Below, one piece after another: positions 41,589 to 51,457 of a DNA stretch of 64,000 nucleotides; positions within the stretch are counted from its first letter, which is position 1; every line of letters starts with the position of its first letter. The notes beneath the pieces were generated by a model. It was given only the letters and a program-made list of their open reading frames with translations, was not told where the DNA came from and ran no database searches. The position numbers and the translations under genes were made by a program. Location: positions 1 through 64,000 of the forward strand of contig JAHDWA010000054.1 of NCBI GenBank assembly GCA_023382535.1. The letters run 5' to 3'. This DNA is from Anaerolineae bacterium (GTDB taxonomy: Bacteria > Chloroflexota > Anaerolineae > 4572-78 > J111).

Positions 41589-42206
41589 ATGCTCAACAAA
41601 AGCGCGTTATGGACATATCAGTGGCGGCTAATCATCGCTCTACTTGGGCCGGTCATGGTGGCTGTAGAAGTAACGGAGCATGGGTTACACAGCCTCGGCA
41701 GCCTCAACTTTGACTTTTGGCGCGAAGTGTTGATTTTTGGCGTTTTTTACCCATTTGCCGGCCTGATGATGTTCAAGATCGCGGCGCGCACCAGAGAGGC
41801 ACAAGCTCTCCCCAAAATGGCGCGGCCCTTGACCGCTAAGAACAAGGCCAAGGATATCCAGCGGGTTTTGATTGTTGACAATGAATTGTTACTGGGCGCC
41901 GGGCTGGAACGGCTATTGTCCAGAACAGCCGGGTTTCACGTCGTCGGGGTTATGGGAGTTGATGAAGAGACGTTGATCGTGGCCATCAATCATCTCCAGG
42001 CCGATGTGCTCATTTTCGACGAAGCCAGCCTGTTAAAGATCCCCCTTAAATTATTGACCACAATTCTCGATTATCCCGATTTACGCATTGTGGTGGTGAA
42101 TACCGAGGACAATCGAGCGCAGATCTATGATAAGCAGCAGTTAGTGATTACTCAGTTCACGGACCTGGTTAAGGTTATCCGCAGCCGTCAAAACCTCACC
42201 TCGTAA
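41589..42206 (+). CDS. Membrane-anchored receiver-domain protein without output domain
   Basis: A protein of 205 residues. Two hydrophobic segments (about 11-30 and 46-64) are followed by a CheY-like domain at about 90-200. RVLIVDNELLLGAGLERLL matches beta1/alpha1 with Asp97. LIFDEASLL has Asp144 at the phospho-acceptor position, and VVVNTED supplies the Thr. The conserved Lys of receivers is not found, and there is no effector domain. It is possibly a degenerate or phosphate-sink receiver tethered to the membrane. Its promoter region shares a module with the kinase gene at 32977. Confidence 0.72.
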   Translation: MLNKSALWTYQWRLIIALLGPVMVAVEVTEHGLHSLGSLNFDFWREVLIFGVFYPFAGLMMFKIAARTREAQALPKMARPLTAKNKAKDIQRVLIVDNELLLGAGLERLLSRTAGFHVVGVMGVDEETLIVAINHLQADVLIFDEASLLKIPLKLLTTILDYPDLRIVVVNTEDNRAQIYDKQQLVITQFTDLVKVIRSRQNLTS

Positions 42207-42377
42207 GACCGGTTAGCATTAGTAGGGCAGGGGTGACAGAGAGTTTACGGTGAAAATATACCTATTTTGACTGAAGGAGGGAGCAAAAGAGAAAAAATAT
42301 ATGAGAGCGCTTTTTTTGGCAGAAGTTTACGGTAATCCAATCAATTATCACCAAACTAGTTTTAGGAGGGAAGCGAT

Positions 42378-45300
42378 ATGCATTTGCAAACGCACGTTAG
42401 AATAAGCAAGCTGCAGCGGAGGCGAGGCTGGTTGCAACGCCTCTTTTTGGCTCTGATTCTGCTGTTGCTGAGCTTTGGGCCATCGGCTTCGGTTCTGCAG
42501 CCGCTGGCAGCGCTGGCCCAGGAACCGACGGCGGAGCCGACGCAGGCAGCGACGGCAGAACCGACCCAGGCAGCAACGGCGGAACCGACCCAGGCAGCAA
42601 CGGCAGAGCCGACGCAGGAACCGACGGCGGAGCCGACCCAGGCAGCAACGGCAGAGCCGACGCAGGCAGCGACCGCGGAGCCGACGCAAGCAGCGACGGC
42701 GGAACCAACGCAAGCAGCGACGGCGGAGCCGACGGAGGCGCCGACCGCGGAGCCGACCGAAGAACCTGCCCCGGCGCCGGTCGAGGAGGTGACTCCAACG
42801 GCGGAACCTACGGAAGAACCCTTGCCCCTGCCGGCTGGACCGACCGTTCTGCCGACGGCGGAACCCTCCGAAGAAATTACCCCAACGGTAACCGCCACCC
42901 CTGAACTGAGTTTTCAGGTGGCCGCCGCACCGGTCTATTTCGTCACCGTGGAGCTTCATGAATATGCCCCCGGTCCGGCTACCGGCGCGCTCATTACCAG
43001 CGATTTTACCTATCTGGTGAACGAGGATAACGCCGGAGACCCGTCCAACCCGCCCTCGCTGAAGCCGATGGCCAGCCACAGTCCCATTGTGGGGGCCGGC
43101 AATGGCACCGGCGGTGCGGTAGTGGTTGGCTTGCCCGACCTGGACAGTGCTTTTGATAAATTCCTCATCTCGGTCCGGGTCAATGGTTATAAGCTGTGGG
43201 GCCGGCATGTCACTCAGGATGATGATGGGCAGACCGTCATCATCGAGTTGATTCCGGAACCCTTGCCCCGCTCCAAAATCAACGTCCACGTCTTTCACGA
43301 CAACTCGCCGGTCAATGGCGAAGATGACGTTCCGGTAGAAACCGGCCTGGCCGGCTTCCACATCGTCGTCGAAGACACCGTGGGCGAAGTCGCCGTTGAC
43401 TGGGATGGCAACCCTCTCTGCGGCGGCTACTGCGTCACCGACGCCAACGGCAACGTGACCATTGACAACCTGCCCTACGGCAAGTATGAGGTCATCGCTA
43501 TTGCGCCCAACGGCTCCGATTGGGTCCAGACCACCACCATCGAGGGCACGCCGGTCATTGATGCCTGGATTGAAGAAGGCAACGACGGCAACAGCCCCCG
43601 CGAAGGGTTTCAACAGGCCGCCGTCTGGATCGGCTTTGTCCGGCCGATGGATAACTGGGATGGTCCGGAGACCGGTATCATTAGAGGTACGGTTAAGTAC
43701 GTCATCGAGTACACGCCGCCCATTAATCCCCTGGTCCTGGGTGAAGCGGTCTACAAGCCCTGGGTTGCCCTGACCGACATCGGCGGGAACGACCAGCAGG
43801 TCTACCTGGCCCGCGGCAACGAAAATGGCTTCTTCCAAATTGATAACGTCCCCGACGGCGAATACCAGATGGCGATCTGGGACCAGGATTTGGACGCCAT
43901 TATCTCCTTCCGTACCATCACCCTGGCGGGTGGGCAGACGGTAGACTTGGGCGAATTTGGCATCCCGCGCTGGTTTGGCTGGCTCTCCGGCTACGTCTTC
44001 CGGGATGATGACGGCGATGGCAATCCTAATGAACCTACCGACGGTAACAGTATCAGAGACCCTGGCGAGCCGGGTATCCACGGCATTGACCTGGCCATGC
44101 GTTACCGGGATGGTTCGGTCAGGTACGGTGCGTTCACCAATGAGTCCGGCTTTTACGAATTCCCCGAAGTCTTTGAGCTGGAGAAGTTCTACGTGGCCGA
44201 AGTAGGTTTTGGCCGCTTTGCCCGCACCGGCGCTTCAGTTCACGACGAATTCATTCCCAGCCAGATTAAAGACCATGATCGAGACAATGTACCTGACCCC
44301 GGCGCGGTTCAGGAAGGTGTTTTGACCCTGAATACCCTCCAATGGGCCGCCAAGCGCACCATTGTGGATTGGGGCAAGCGCGAATACGCGCCGGGAGAGA
44401 ACGGCGGCATTTCCGGCATTGTCTTCTATGCCGTCACCCGCAACGAGTTCAACGCCCGCCTGGCCCTCAACGAGGATTACGAGCCGGGCATCCCCGGCGT
44501 GACCATGCGGCTCTGGGGGCCTGGGGATGACGGTATCCTCAATACGCCTGATACACCGTCGAGTGATGATGTTCTCCTGAACGAAGTCCAGACCGACTCC
44601 TGGGAACACCCCACCGGCTGTGATGTCCGTGACTCCGCCGGCGCGTCACTGCCTGATCCTCTGGGCTTAGGCGCCGACTGTATCGAAGTTCCCAATATCT
44701 CCAACGAAGTCAAGGAAGGCGTCTTTGATGGCGGCTACGCCTTTGAGAGTTACTGGACCCCCTTCTTTGGCGCAGAGGGAGCGGTGGAACAAGACGGCCT
44801 GCCCACCGGCGACTACATCGTCGAGGTGGTAACGCCGCCCTATTACCAAATCCTCAAAGAAGAAGACCAGAACACCGACGAAGGTAACGAATTTGTCCCG
44901 GCCTTCCCCCCGGCGGAATGTGTTGGCCCGCTCCACCTGGTCAGCGATGGCCGCAACCCCTATGACGGCCAGAACATGCCCCTGTGTAACAGAAGATTGG
45001 TCACGTTGCAGGACCAGCAAAACGCAGCCGCTGACTTCTTCCTCTTTAGTGACAGCGACGACGACGGCGACGCCGCTACCCGCAACTGGACCACCACCGA
45101 ATCCGTGCCGACAGCCGGCCGCATCTTCGGCTTCCTGCTCGACGATCTCAATGTCGAGACTGATCCCAACTTTATCTACTACGGCGAGAAGCGGGGCATC
45201 CCCAATACCTCCGTCGGCATCCGCGACTTTACTGGCCGCTTGATCACCATGCTGACCACCGACCAGAACGGCATTTTTGAAGTCGTGCTGCCTTCCACTT

Positions 45301-48300
45301 ACACCGCCAATTGTCCCATCCCCTCCGGCGTTTGCCCGGGCATGTACCGGGTGATCGGCAACGACCCCGGCGACCCGGACAACCCCAGCCCCAATTTCAA
45401 TCCCAACTACCAGACCATCACCTTTGTCTTTGATGTCTGGCCCGGCAAAACCACCTTCGCCGACGTGGCCCTCTTCCCCATTACCGCCTTCACTTCCTTC
45501 CCCGGCTCTCAGTTCGGCCAGCCGGCCCTGTGCCTGCCGGCCGCCGACCAGCCGCAGGTCTTTGTGGTAGACCCACCCTACGGCAATGCCGGCAGTCCCT
45601 CCCTCATTACCATTACCGGCGTCGGCTTTGGGGCAACTCAGGGCAGCGGCGCGGTGACGATTAACGGCAGCCCGCTGGCGGTATCCACCTGGTCGGATAC
45701 ATCCATCGAGGTAACCATTCCGCCCGGCTTTGCCAACGGCCCCGGCCAACTGCTGGTGACTGCCGGCAACGGCAAGGTCAGCCAGAATGGGATCACCTTC
45801 CACGTCGGGGTGACGACGCCTGACTTTATCGTTGACCCCGGCGAGTCGATCCAGGCCGCGATTGACGCAGCCGCCCCGGGCGACCTGATAGTTCTGACCC
45901 CCGGCCTGCACTTTGGCGCGATCAACTTGAACAAGGCCGTCACCCTGCAAGGCTACGGGCCGGGCGCAAATGACGGGTTTGGCACGGGCGGTTCCGTGCT
46001 CGACCAGCGCTTCATCCTCGACCCGGTTGGCATCAATATCGTCGGCGGCGCACCCGGCCAGTTTACGGCGCTCCTGCACCCGCAAATTGACGGCTTCCGC
46101 ATCTCCAACGCCCGCGACGAGCAGGATGTCGGCGGCGGCGTCCACGTTGACCTCAACGGTGAATTTACGGTAATCAGTAACAACGTCATCCAGAGCAACG
46201 GCGGCAACTTCGGCGGCGGCATCACCCTGGGTGAGCCGTACCGGGGCGACAACAACAACGACAACATTCGCATCCTCCACAACCGCATCCTCAACAACGG
46301 CGGCTTTAGCCTGGCCGGCGGCGTCGGCATCTTTAACGGCGCCAACGACTACGAAATTGCCCACAACGAAATCTGCGGCAACTACTCCGGCGAATACGGC
46401 GGTGGTATCTCCCACTTTGGTCTGAGCCGGCGCGGTCAAATCCACCACAACCAGGTTTACTTCAACAACGCCTTTGACGAAGGCGGCGGCGTCATGATCG
46501 CGGGCGAATTGCCCCAGCCGCCGGCCACCTTCACCGCCGGCGCGGGCGAGGTGAACGTCTATCAGAACCTGATCCAGGCCAATATGTCTAACGACGACGG
46601 CGGCGGGGTCAGGCTGCTGCAGCCGCTCGACTTCGAGATCAACATCACCAACAACATGATCGTCAACAACGTGGCCACCGACTTTGGCGGCGGCATCGCC
46701 CTGGACGACGCTTCAGAGGTCAACATCGTCAACAACACCATTGCCCGCAACGCCAACACCTCCACCTCCGAAGATGCCAACGGCCGCCACGATATTCCCA
46801 ACGGCGCGGGCATCGCCGTCGAGACTTACAGCAGCGGGTTCGAGAGCTACCTGGGAATTGGGCCGGGCGGCTATGTTGACCCGGTCTTGTTCAATAACAT
46901 CATCTGTGAAAACCAGGCCTACATCTGGGATGGGACAAACCTGTTGTTTGACAGTATCTTTGACCTCCAGGTTTTCGCCGGCAGTCCGACCCAGGTGCTG
47001 CATCCCACCGCCTCCTTGCTCACCGACCCGAACGATACGGCCCAGGAAAGTTTTGCCACTCACCCGACCAACCTGGCCTGCGGGGATCTGGGCCTCGTGT
47101 TCGCCGATACCCCCGATCCGGTCGAACTTGACGCAGTCCCCTTCCGCATGGAGCCTGACTTCATCACCGTCATCATGGTCACGGTGCCGCAGCCGCTCAG
47201 CCTGCAGGGTGACTATCACACCCAGGCCGGTGCTAATGCGGTTGACGCCGGCGCGGCCACAGACCCGCTGGGCAGCGGTGTACCGGCAGCCTGCGCCGAC
47301 TTTGACGGCGATGGGCGGCCCTTTGACTCCAACCCCGTCAACACCAATGGCACGGATTATGACATCGGCGCGGACGAACAGCCAGGTATCACGCCGCCGG
47401 TAGGTTGTAGTCTTGGCGGCCCGTCTAACCTGCCGCCGGTGGTGGATGCCGGACTGGCCCTGACTATCACCCTGCCAGCCACGGCTACCCTGACCGGGAC
47501 GGTGAGTGACGATGGCTTGCCTGTTGTGCCGGGAACAGTTACCACAACCTGGTCGCTGGACAGCGGTCCGCTAGGCGGAACAGTGATCTTTGGCACGCCT
47601 ACCCAGGTGGGGCCGACCCCCTTAGCCGTGAACACAACCGCAGAGTTCTCTACCGCCGGCGTCTACACCCTGACCTTGACCGCTGATGACGGCCAGCTTA
47701 CGGCCAGCGATCTGATCACGGTTACGGTCAATCCGAGCGGAACCATCCCAGCGGCGGATATGTACCTGTCGCTGTTGAATAACGGCGCTGCGGGGACTTT
47801 GACCGGCGTGCAGGACGAAGACATCATTGGCTGGACCGGCGGCTCGAACTATGTCATGGTCTTCGACGGTTCCAGTGCGGGCCTGCCCGGGCTGGACCTG
47901 GATGCCTTCTATATCGTCCCTCCGAATACCATCTTGATGTCTTTCACCGCCGGCACCAATGGCATCCCCGGTATTCCGACCACGGTGGATGACTCCGACA
48001 TCGTCCAATTCACCGGGACCTCGTTTGGTCTTAGCAACACCGTAGGAACCTTCAGCTTGTTCTTCGACGGTTCGGATGTCGGGCTGGCGGCTGGCGGCGG
48101 CGAGGACATAGACGGCATCGAACTGCTTTCCGACAACAGACTGTTGATTTCGACCAGCAATGCTATCTCGGTGCCCGGCGCGGCCGGCGCGGATGAAGAC
48201 CTGCTGGTCTTCACCCCCATCTCCACCGGCCCTAATACAATCGGTACCTGGGCCGTCTACTTCGACGGTTCGGACGTGGGCCTGGGCGGCGCCGGTGAGG

Positions 48301-48539
48301 ATGTTGACGGAGTCAGCGTGGCCGCCGACGGTAACATCTACCTGTCTACAGATGGCAACTTCAACGTGCCCAGTCTCTCAGGGGCGGATGAAGATGTCTT
48401 TATCTGCGGCAACAGCGGGCCGACACTCCCGACGACGGGACCGGTCACCGTCTGCCCGGCCTACTCCCTCTTCTTCGACGGCAGCGCCAATGGGATACCG
48501 GCTGGCAACGACCTGGACGCCATCGAGCTCCCGAATTAA
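42378..48539 (+). CDS. Giant exported multidomain surface protein (2053 residues)
   Basis: An exported protein with a signal peptide (residues 1-48, QRLFLALILLLLSFGP). Ten TAEPTQAA-type octapeptides (about 51-130) form a stalk. Carboxypeptidase-regulatory/SdrD-like beta domains span about 290-1040 (GLAGFHIVVEDTVGEVAVD, NPNEPTDGNSIRDPGEPG). An IPT/TIG domain lies at about 1058-1140, right-handed beta-helix repeats (NNTIARNANTST, HNRILNNGG) at about 1157-1500, and a PKD-like domain at about 1685-1786. The C-terminus (about 1793-2053) is a YFDGSDVGL-type repeat module also found in the third cupredoxin-like protein. An AGGAGGGA site precedes the start. It is likely a cell-surface adhesin or scaffold. 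Confidence 0.9.
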   Translation: MHLQTHVRISKLQRRRGWLQRLFLALILLLLSFGPSASVLQPLAALAQEPTAEPTQAATAEPTQAATAEPTQAATAEPTQEPTAEPTQAATAEPTQAATAEPTQAATAEPTQAATAEPTEAPTAEPTEEPAPAPVEEVTPTAEPTEEPLPLPAGPTVLPTAEPSEEITPTVTATPELSFQVAAAPVYFVTVELHEYAPGPATGALITSDFTYLVNEDNAGDPSNPPSLKPMASHSPIVGAGNGTGGAVVVGLPDLDSAFDKFLISVRVNGYKLWGRHVTQDDDGQTVIIELIPEPLPRSKINVHVFHDNSPVNGEDDVPVETGLAGFHIVVEDTVGEVAVDWDGNPLCGGYCVTDANGNVTIDNLPYGKYEVIAIAPNGSDWVQTTTIEGTPVIDAWIEEGNDGNSPREGFQQAAVWIGFVRPMDNWDGPETGIIRGTVKYVIEYTPPINPLVLGEAVYKPWVALTDIGGNDQQVYLARGNENGFFQIDNVPDGEYQMAIWDQDLDAIISFRTITLAGGQTVDLGEFGIPRWFGWLSGYVFRDDDGDGNPNEPTDGNSIRDPGEPGIHGIDLAMRYRDGSVRYGAFTNESGFYEFPEVFELEKFYVAEVGFGRFARTGASVHDEFIPSQIKDHDRDNVPDPGAVQEGVLTLNTLQWAAKRTIVDWGKREYAPGENGGISGIVFYAVTRNEFNARLALNEDYEPGIPGVTMRLWGPGDDGILNTPDTPSSDDVLLNEVQTDSWEHPTGCDVRDSAGASLPDPLGLGADCIEVPNISNEVKEGVFDGGYAFESYWTPFFGAEGAVEQDGLPTGDYIVEVVTPPYYQILKEEDQNTDEGNEFVPAFPPAECVGPLHLVSDGRNPYDGQNMPLCNRRLVTLQDQQNAAADFFLFSDSDDDGDAATRNWTTTESVPTAGRIFGFLLDDLNVETDPNFIYYGEKRGIPNTSVGIRDFTGRLITMLTTDQNGIFEVVLPSTYTANCPIPSGVCPGMYRVIGNDPGDPDNPSPNFNPNYQTITFVFDVWPGKTTFADVALFPITAFTSFPGSQFGQPALCLPAADQPQVFVVDPPYGNAGSPSLITITGVGFGATQGSGAVTINGSPLAVSTWSDTSIEVTIPPGFANGPGQLLVTAGNGKVSQNGITFHVGVTTPDFIVDPGESIQAAIDAAAPGDLIVLTPGLHFGAINLNKAVTLQGYGPGANDGFGTGGSVLDQRFILDPVGINIVGGAPGQFTALLHPQIDGFRISNARDEQDVGGGVHVDLNGEFTVISNNVIQSNGGNFGGGITLGEPYRGDNNNDNIRILHNRILNNGGFSLAGGVGIFNGANDYEIAHNEICGNYSGEYGGGISHFGLSRRGQIHHNQVYFNNAFDEGGGVMIAGELPQPPATFTAGAGEVNVYQNLIQANMSNDDGGGVRLLQPLDFEINITNNMIVNNVATDFGGGIALDDASEVNIVNNTIARNANTSTSEDANGRHDIPNGAGIAVETYSSGFESYLGIGPGGYVDPVLFNNIICENQAYIWDGTNLLFDSIFDLQVFAGSPTQVLHPTASLLTDPNDTAQESFATHPTNLACGDLGLVFADTPDPVELDAVPFRMEPDFITVIMVTVPQPLSLQGDYHTQAGANAVDAGAATDPLGSGVPAACADFDGDGRPFDSNPVNTNGTDYDIGADEQPGITPPVGCSLGGPSNLPPVVDAGLALTITLPATATLTGTVSDDGLPVVPGTVTTTWSLDSGPLGGTVIFGTPTQVGPTPLAVNTTAEFSTAGVYTLTLTADDGQLTASDLITVTVNPSGTIPAADMYLSLLNNGAAGTLTGVQDEDIIGWTGGSNYVMVFDGSSAGLPGLDLDAFYIVPPNTILMSFTAGTNGIPGIPTTVDDSDIVQFTGTSFGLSNTVGTFSLFFDGSDVGLAAGGGEDIDGIELLSDNRLLISTSNAISVPGAAGADEDLLVFTPISTGPNTIGTWAVYFDGSDVGLGGAGEDVDGVSVAADGNIYLSTDGNFNVPSLSGADEDVFICGNSGPTLPTTGPVTVCPAYSLFFDGSANGIPAGNDLDAIELPN
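42522..42767 (+). repeat. Coding minisatellite, about ten 24-base units
   Basis: Units encode TAEPTQAA with variants TAEPTQEP, TAEPTEAP and TAEPTEEP. The nucleotide repeats are nearly identical (GCAACGGCGGAACCGACC style), so copy number may vary between strains. Confidence 0.85.
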
Positions 48540-48545
48540 GGGTTC

Positions 48546-48581
48546 ACTGCTCCCTCTCCCTGGTCAGGGAGAGGGAGCAGT
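48546..48581. repeat. 16 bp perfect palindrome after the giant surface gene
   Basis: ACTGCTCCCTCTCCCT pairs perfectly with its complement around a GGTC loop. There is no T-run. The CCCTCTCCC core is shared with the repeat inside the UbiD-family gene. It may protect the mRNA end or be a dispersed repeat. Confidence 0.6.
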
Positions 48582-48622
48582 CATCTAGCATTGGTCAAGC
48601 AAGCATAGAGGAGAAAACGATC

Positions 48623-50116
48623 ATGAACAATAAGTTAATTTCCCGCCGCTTTAGCCGGCGCGATTTCCTGAAACTGGGGGCCAGGGGGGCGCTGCTGACC
48701 GCCTTGAGCGGCGGCGCCCTGGCGGCGCTGGGCCGCTCCAATCCCTCCCAGGCGGCTACGGGGCGACCGTTCGCCCCGGTGGGAGCGGCTTTCCCGCCGG
48801 CGCGACCCAGCGCGCTGACCTCAGAATTACGCCTGGCCGCCACCGATGGTTACATCTCGCTGCCGGGCCGGCGTATCTTTTCTACCCCGGCCGAGGTGTA
48901 CGACCCAGAACACCCTGACTTTAATCAACCTAACCCTGTGGAACGGGAAGCTGCTCGCCGTGCGGCTATTTTTAGCCTGCCCGAGGGCCACGCCGGCCTG
49001 TACGTTTTTGGTTTTGTCGAGGTGCCGATTTCTAACCCATCCCCCACGCCGCCGCCCCCTGGGACAACCCCGACGGAGTTTGGCGACAATATTAATACCT
49101 TTAAGGGGAATGTGCGCTGGCCGTCTCCCATCATCGGGGTAGATGCCGGCATTGATTTCTACATTGCCCTGTCCAACCTGGGCCTGGTCGGCCGGCCCGA
49201 CCTGGACGACTCCCACACCATTCACTGGCACGGCTTCCGCAACCCCAACAGTATCTTTGACGGCGTTCCGGAGATCAGCATTGCCGTGCCGCCCGCCCGC
49301 GATTTTCCCTACTACTTCCGGCCCCACATCCCCGGCACCTACATGTATCACTGCCACTTCGAGGACTCGGAGCACGTCCAGATGGGTATGGACGGTATCG
49401 TCTTTATCCGGCCGGCGGGTAATCCCAACCGGGCCTACCCTGATGGCAGCACCGAGTTCGACCGGCAATACACCCTGCTGTTCAACGAAGTGGACACCAC
49501 CCCCCACGACAACCTGATCCGGGTGCAGGAGTTTGTCTGGTCCAACTATGATCCCAATTATTGGGTCATCAACGGCCGTTCTTATCCCGACACCATTCTG
49601 AGCGACTCCGACATCGTCGGTACCGAACTGGAGTTCAGGCAGCCCGTCTCCTCGCTGATCCAGGCCAACGAAGGCGATCGTATCCTGCTGCGCATGGCTA
49701 ACCTGGGTTACGAGCAGCAGACCATGCATATGCTGGGCATTCGCATGACCGTTGTCGGCCACGACGCCACCTTTTTGGGCGACCTGGTTTATGAAACAGA
49801 CGCGATTTACATCGGGCCGGGCGAGGCGCGCGATGTTATCTTTGAAGCGCCTGGGTATAACGGCAGCCTGCCCGGAGGTACGGACGACGCCGGGGATTAT
49901 AACGTTTACTGGTTCAAAAACCATCACCCGCAGCGGCTGGTCAACGGCTCCGGCGATGAAGATAATTACTACCCGCCTCCCTATGACCTGACCCCGCTGG
50001 CGATAGATAACAACACCCCGGCCTCGCTGGGCGGACAGATTACCCAGGTGCGGGTCTACCCAAACGGCACGCTCGGCACGCAAACCAGGCCTAATCAAAC
50101 ATTTCCGGCCGTATAG
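48623..50116 (+). CDS. Tat-exported multicopper oxidase-type cupredoxin, copy 1
   Basis: A protein of 497 residues with a twin-arginine signal (FSRRDFLKLGARGALLTAL). The first cupredoxin domain keeps HTIHWHG (198-204) and YHCHFEDSEHVQMGM (242-256), giving the Cys, His and Met pattern of a type 1 site plus His pairs. A second domain carries MHMLGIRMTVVGHDATFL. It is the only member of the three tandem copies with complete-looking ligands, and is likely a redox-active copper protein outside the membrane. The substrate is unknown. Confidence 0.85.
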   Translation: MNNKLISRRFSRRDFLKLGARGALLTALSGGALAALGRSNPSQAATGRPFAPVGAAFPPARPSALTSELRLAATDGYISLPGRRIFSTPAEVYDPEHPDFNQPNPVEREAARRAAIFSLPEGHAGLYVFGFVEVPISNPSPTPPPPGTTPTEFGDNINTFKGNVRWPSPIIGVDAGIDFYIALSNLGLVGRPDLDDSHTIHWHGFRNPNSIFDGVPEISIAVPPARDFPYYFRPHIPGTYMYHCHFEDSEHVQMGMDGIVFIRPAGNPNRAYPDGSTEFDRQYTLLFNEVDTTPHDNLIRVQEFVWSNYDPNYWVINGRSYPDTILSDSDIVGTELEFRQPVSSLIQANEGDRILLRMANLGYEQQTMHMLGIRMTVVGHDATFLGDLVYETDAIYIGPGEARDVIFEAPGYNGSLPGGTDDAGDYNVYWFKNHHPQRLVNGSGDEDNYYPPPYDLTPLAIDNNTPASLGGQITQVRVYPNGTLGTQTRPNQTFPAV

Positions 50117-50143
50117 CCAAACTGGCTGAAAGGAGAAGCAACC

Positions 50144-51418
50144 ATGTTCAAACAAATTCCTCATAAAAAAGTCAGGTTGGGCCTGCTGCTGGTGATCTGC
50201 CTGCTGGGGGCCGCCTTACTGCCGGCTGTGGTCGTGGGCCGGCCCCGGGTGGCTCCGGCCGCCAGCCCGCCCCTGGACGATATCTGCACCGAGGGGACAA
50301 CCTTTAGCCTGGAGACCAAAACCGGCTACATGCAAACGCCCGACGGCAACAGCCTCTTTATGTGGACGTTTGCCAATGCCGGCGGCAGTTTCCAGGTGCC
50401 CAGCCCGGTGCTGTGCGTGACTGAAGACGATAACAATCCTGTCACCGTCAATCTAACCAACAACCTGCCCGTAACCACCTCGATCATCTTTCCCGGGCAA
50501 ACGGGAGTGACATCGGCCGCGGTAAGCGGCTCGACCGGGGCAGGGCCTTTTACACTTGAAGCCGGTCCCGGAGCCATGGTAAGTTACAGCTTTGTGCCCA
50601 AGGAACCCGGCACTTATCTCTATGAGAGCGGCACCAACCCGCACCAGCAGGTGGAGATGGGCCTTTACGGCGCGTTGATTATCCGCCCGAAGGACGCTCC
50701 CAATCAGGCCTATGCCGACTCCGATACCGCCTTTGATCAGGAGTTCCTGCTGTTGATCCACGATATGGACCCCGACCTGCACAAGGCCGTGGAACGGAAT
50801 GAGGACTATGACGCCACCCACCGCCGCGATCACTATTGGACCATCAACGGCCGCTCCTTCCCCGACTCGATTGCCGATAATTTTGTGCCCTGGCTGCCCC
50901 AACAACCTTACGGCGCGCTGGTCACGGTGCGGGCTGACCCTGACCCCAACAATTTTACCAAAGACCCGGCCCTGATTCGTTACATTAACGCCGGGCTGGA
51001 GAACCATCCCTTCCACCCGCATGGCAATCACATGCGCGTGATTGGTCGGGATGGCCGTCCCTTGAGCCTGCAGCCTGAAAATTTCACCACCACGATTGGT
51101 TCGGGCCAAACCTATGACCTCCTGTTCCGCTGGGTCAATGTGGATGGGTGGGATGCCAACACGAACCCGATCAAAGACACGATTACCTTACCGCATCTAC
51201 TGAACCTGGTCTACAAAGATGGTTTGACCTGGTTCAGCAGCGACCCTGACCTGGGCGTGAAGGCTGACTACCCGCCCGGCACCACCACCTTCAACGAGTG
51301 CGGCGAGTTCTACTTCCCCTGGCACAGCCACGCTCTCAACGAGTTTCAAAACTTTGACGAGGGTTTCGGCGGTTTGGCGACGTTGGTGCGGGTGGACCCA
51401 CCCGGTGGTTGTCCCTAA
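50144..51418 (+). CDS. Cupredoxin-fold multicopper oxidase-like protein, copy 2 (ligands partly lost)
   Basis: A protein of 424 residues with a signal peptide (RLGLLLVICLLGAALLPAV). At the place of HWHG it has SIIFPGQTG, and in place of YHCH...H...M it has YLYESGTNPHQQVEMG. The C-terminal domain keeps HPFHPHGNH (288-296), but the usual HCH is WHSH (393-396) with no His or Met after it. Type 1 copper is therefore lost; a mononuclear site may remain. Tandem placement and aligned motifs show it is a paralogue of copies 1 and 3. The ribosome site is AAGGAGAAG. Confidence 0.8.
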   Translation: MFKQIPHKKVRLGLLLVICLLGAALLPAVVVGRPRVAPAASPPLDDICTEGTTFSLETKTGYMQTPDGNSLFMWTFANAGGSFQVPSPVLCVTEDDNNPVTVNLTNNLPVTTSIIFPGQTGVTSAAVSGSTGAGPFTLEAGPGAMVSYSFVPKEPGTYLYESGTNPHQQVEMGLYGALIIRPKDAPNQAYADSDTAFDQEFLLLIHDMDPDLHKAVERNEDYDATHRRDHYWTINGRSFPDSIADNFVPWLPQQPYGALVTVRADPDPNNFTKDPALIRYINAGLENHPFHPHGNHMRVIGRDGRPLSLQPENFTTTIGSGQTYDLLFRWVNVDGWDANTNPIKDTITLPHLLNLVYKDGLTWFSSDPDLGVKADYPPGTTTFNECGEFYFPWHSHALNEFQNFDEGFGGLATLVRVDPPGGCP

Positions 51419-51457
51419 GTGGCAGGCATGAACCTCATGCAAAAGGAGAAAAAGATT

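Noticed and set aside
42348..46448. Long minus-strand ORFs (577 and 593 codons) opposite the giant surface gene
   Set aside because: Low-complexity Arg/Gly or Val/Ala-rich translations caused by the repetitive GC-rich sense strand.
48827..50164. 445-codon minus-strand ORF opposite cupredoxin copy 1
   Set aside because: Antisense shadow; the sense strand has a Tat signal and copper motifs.
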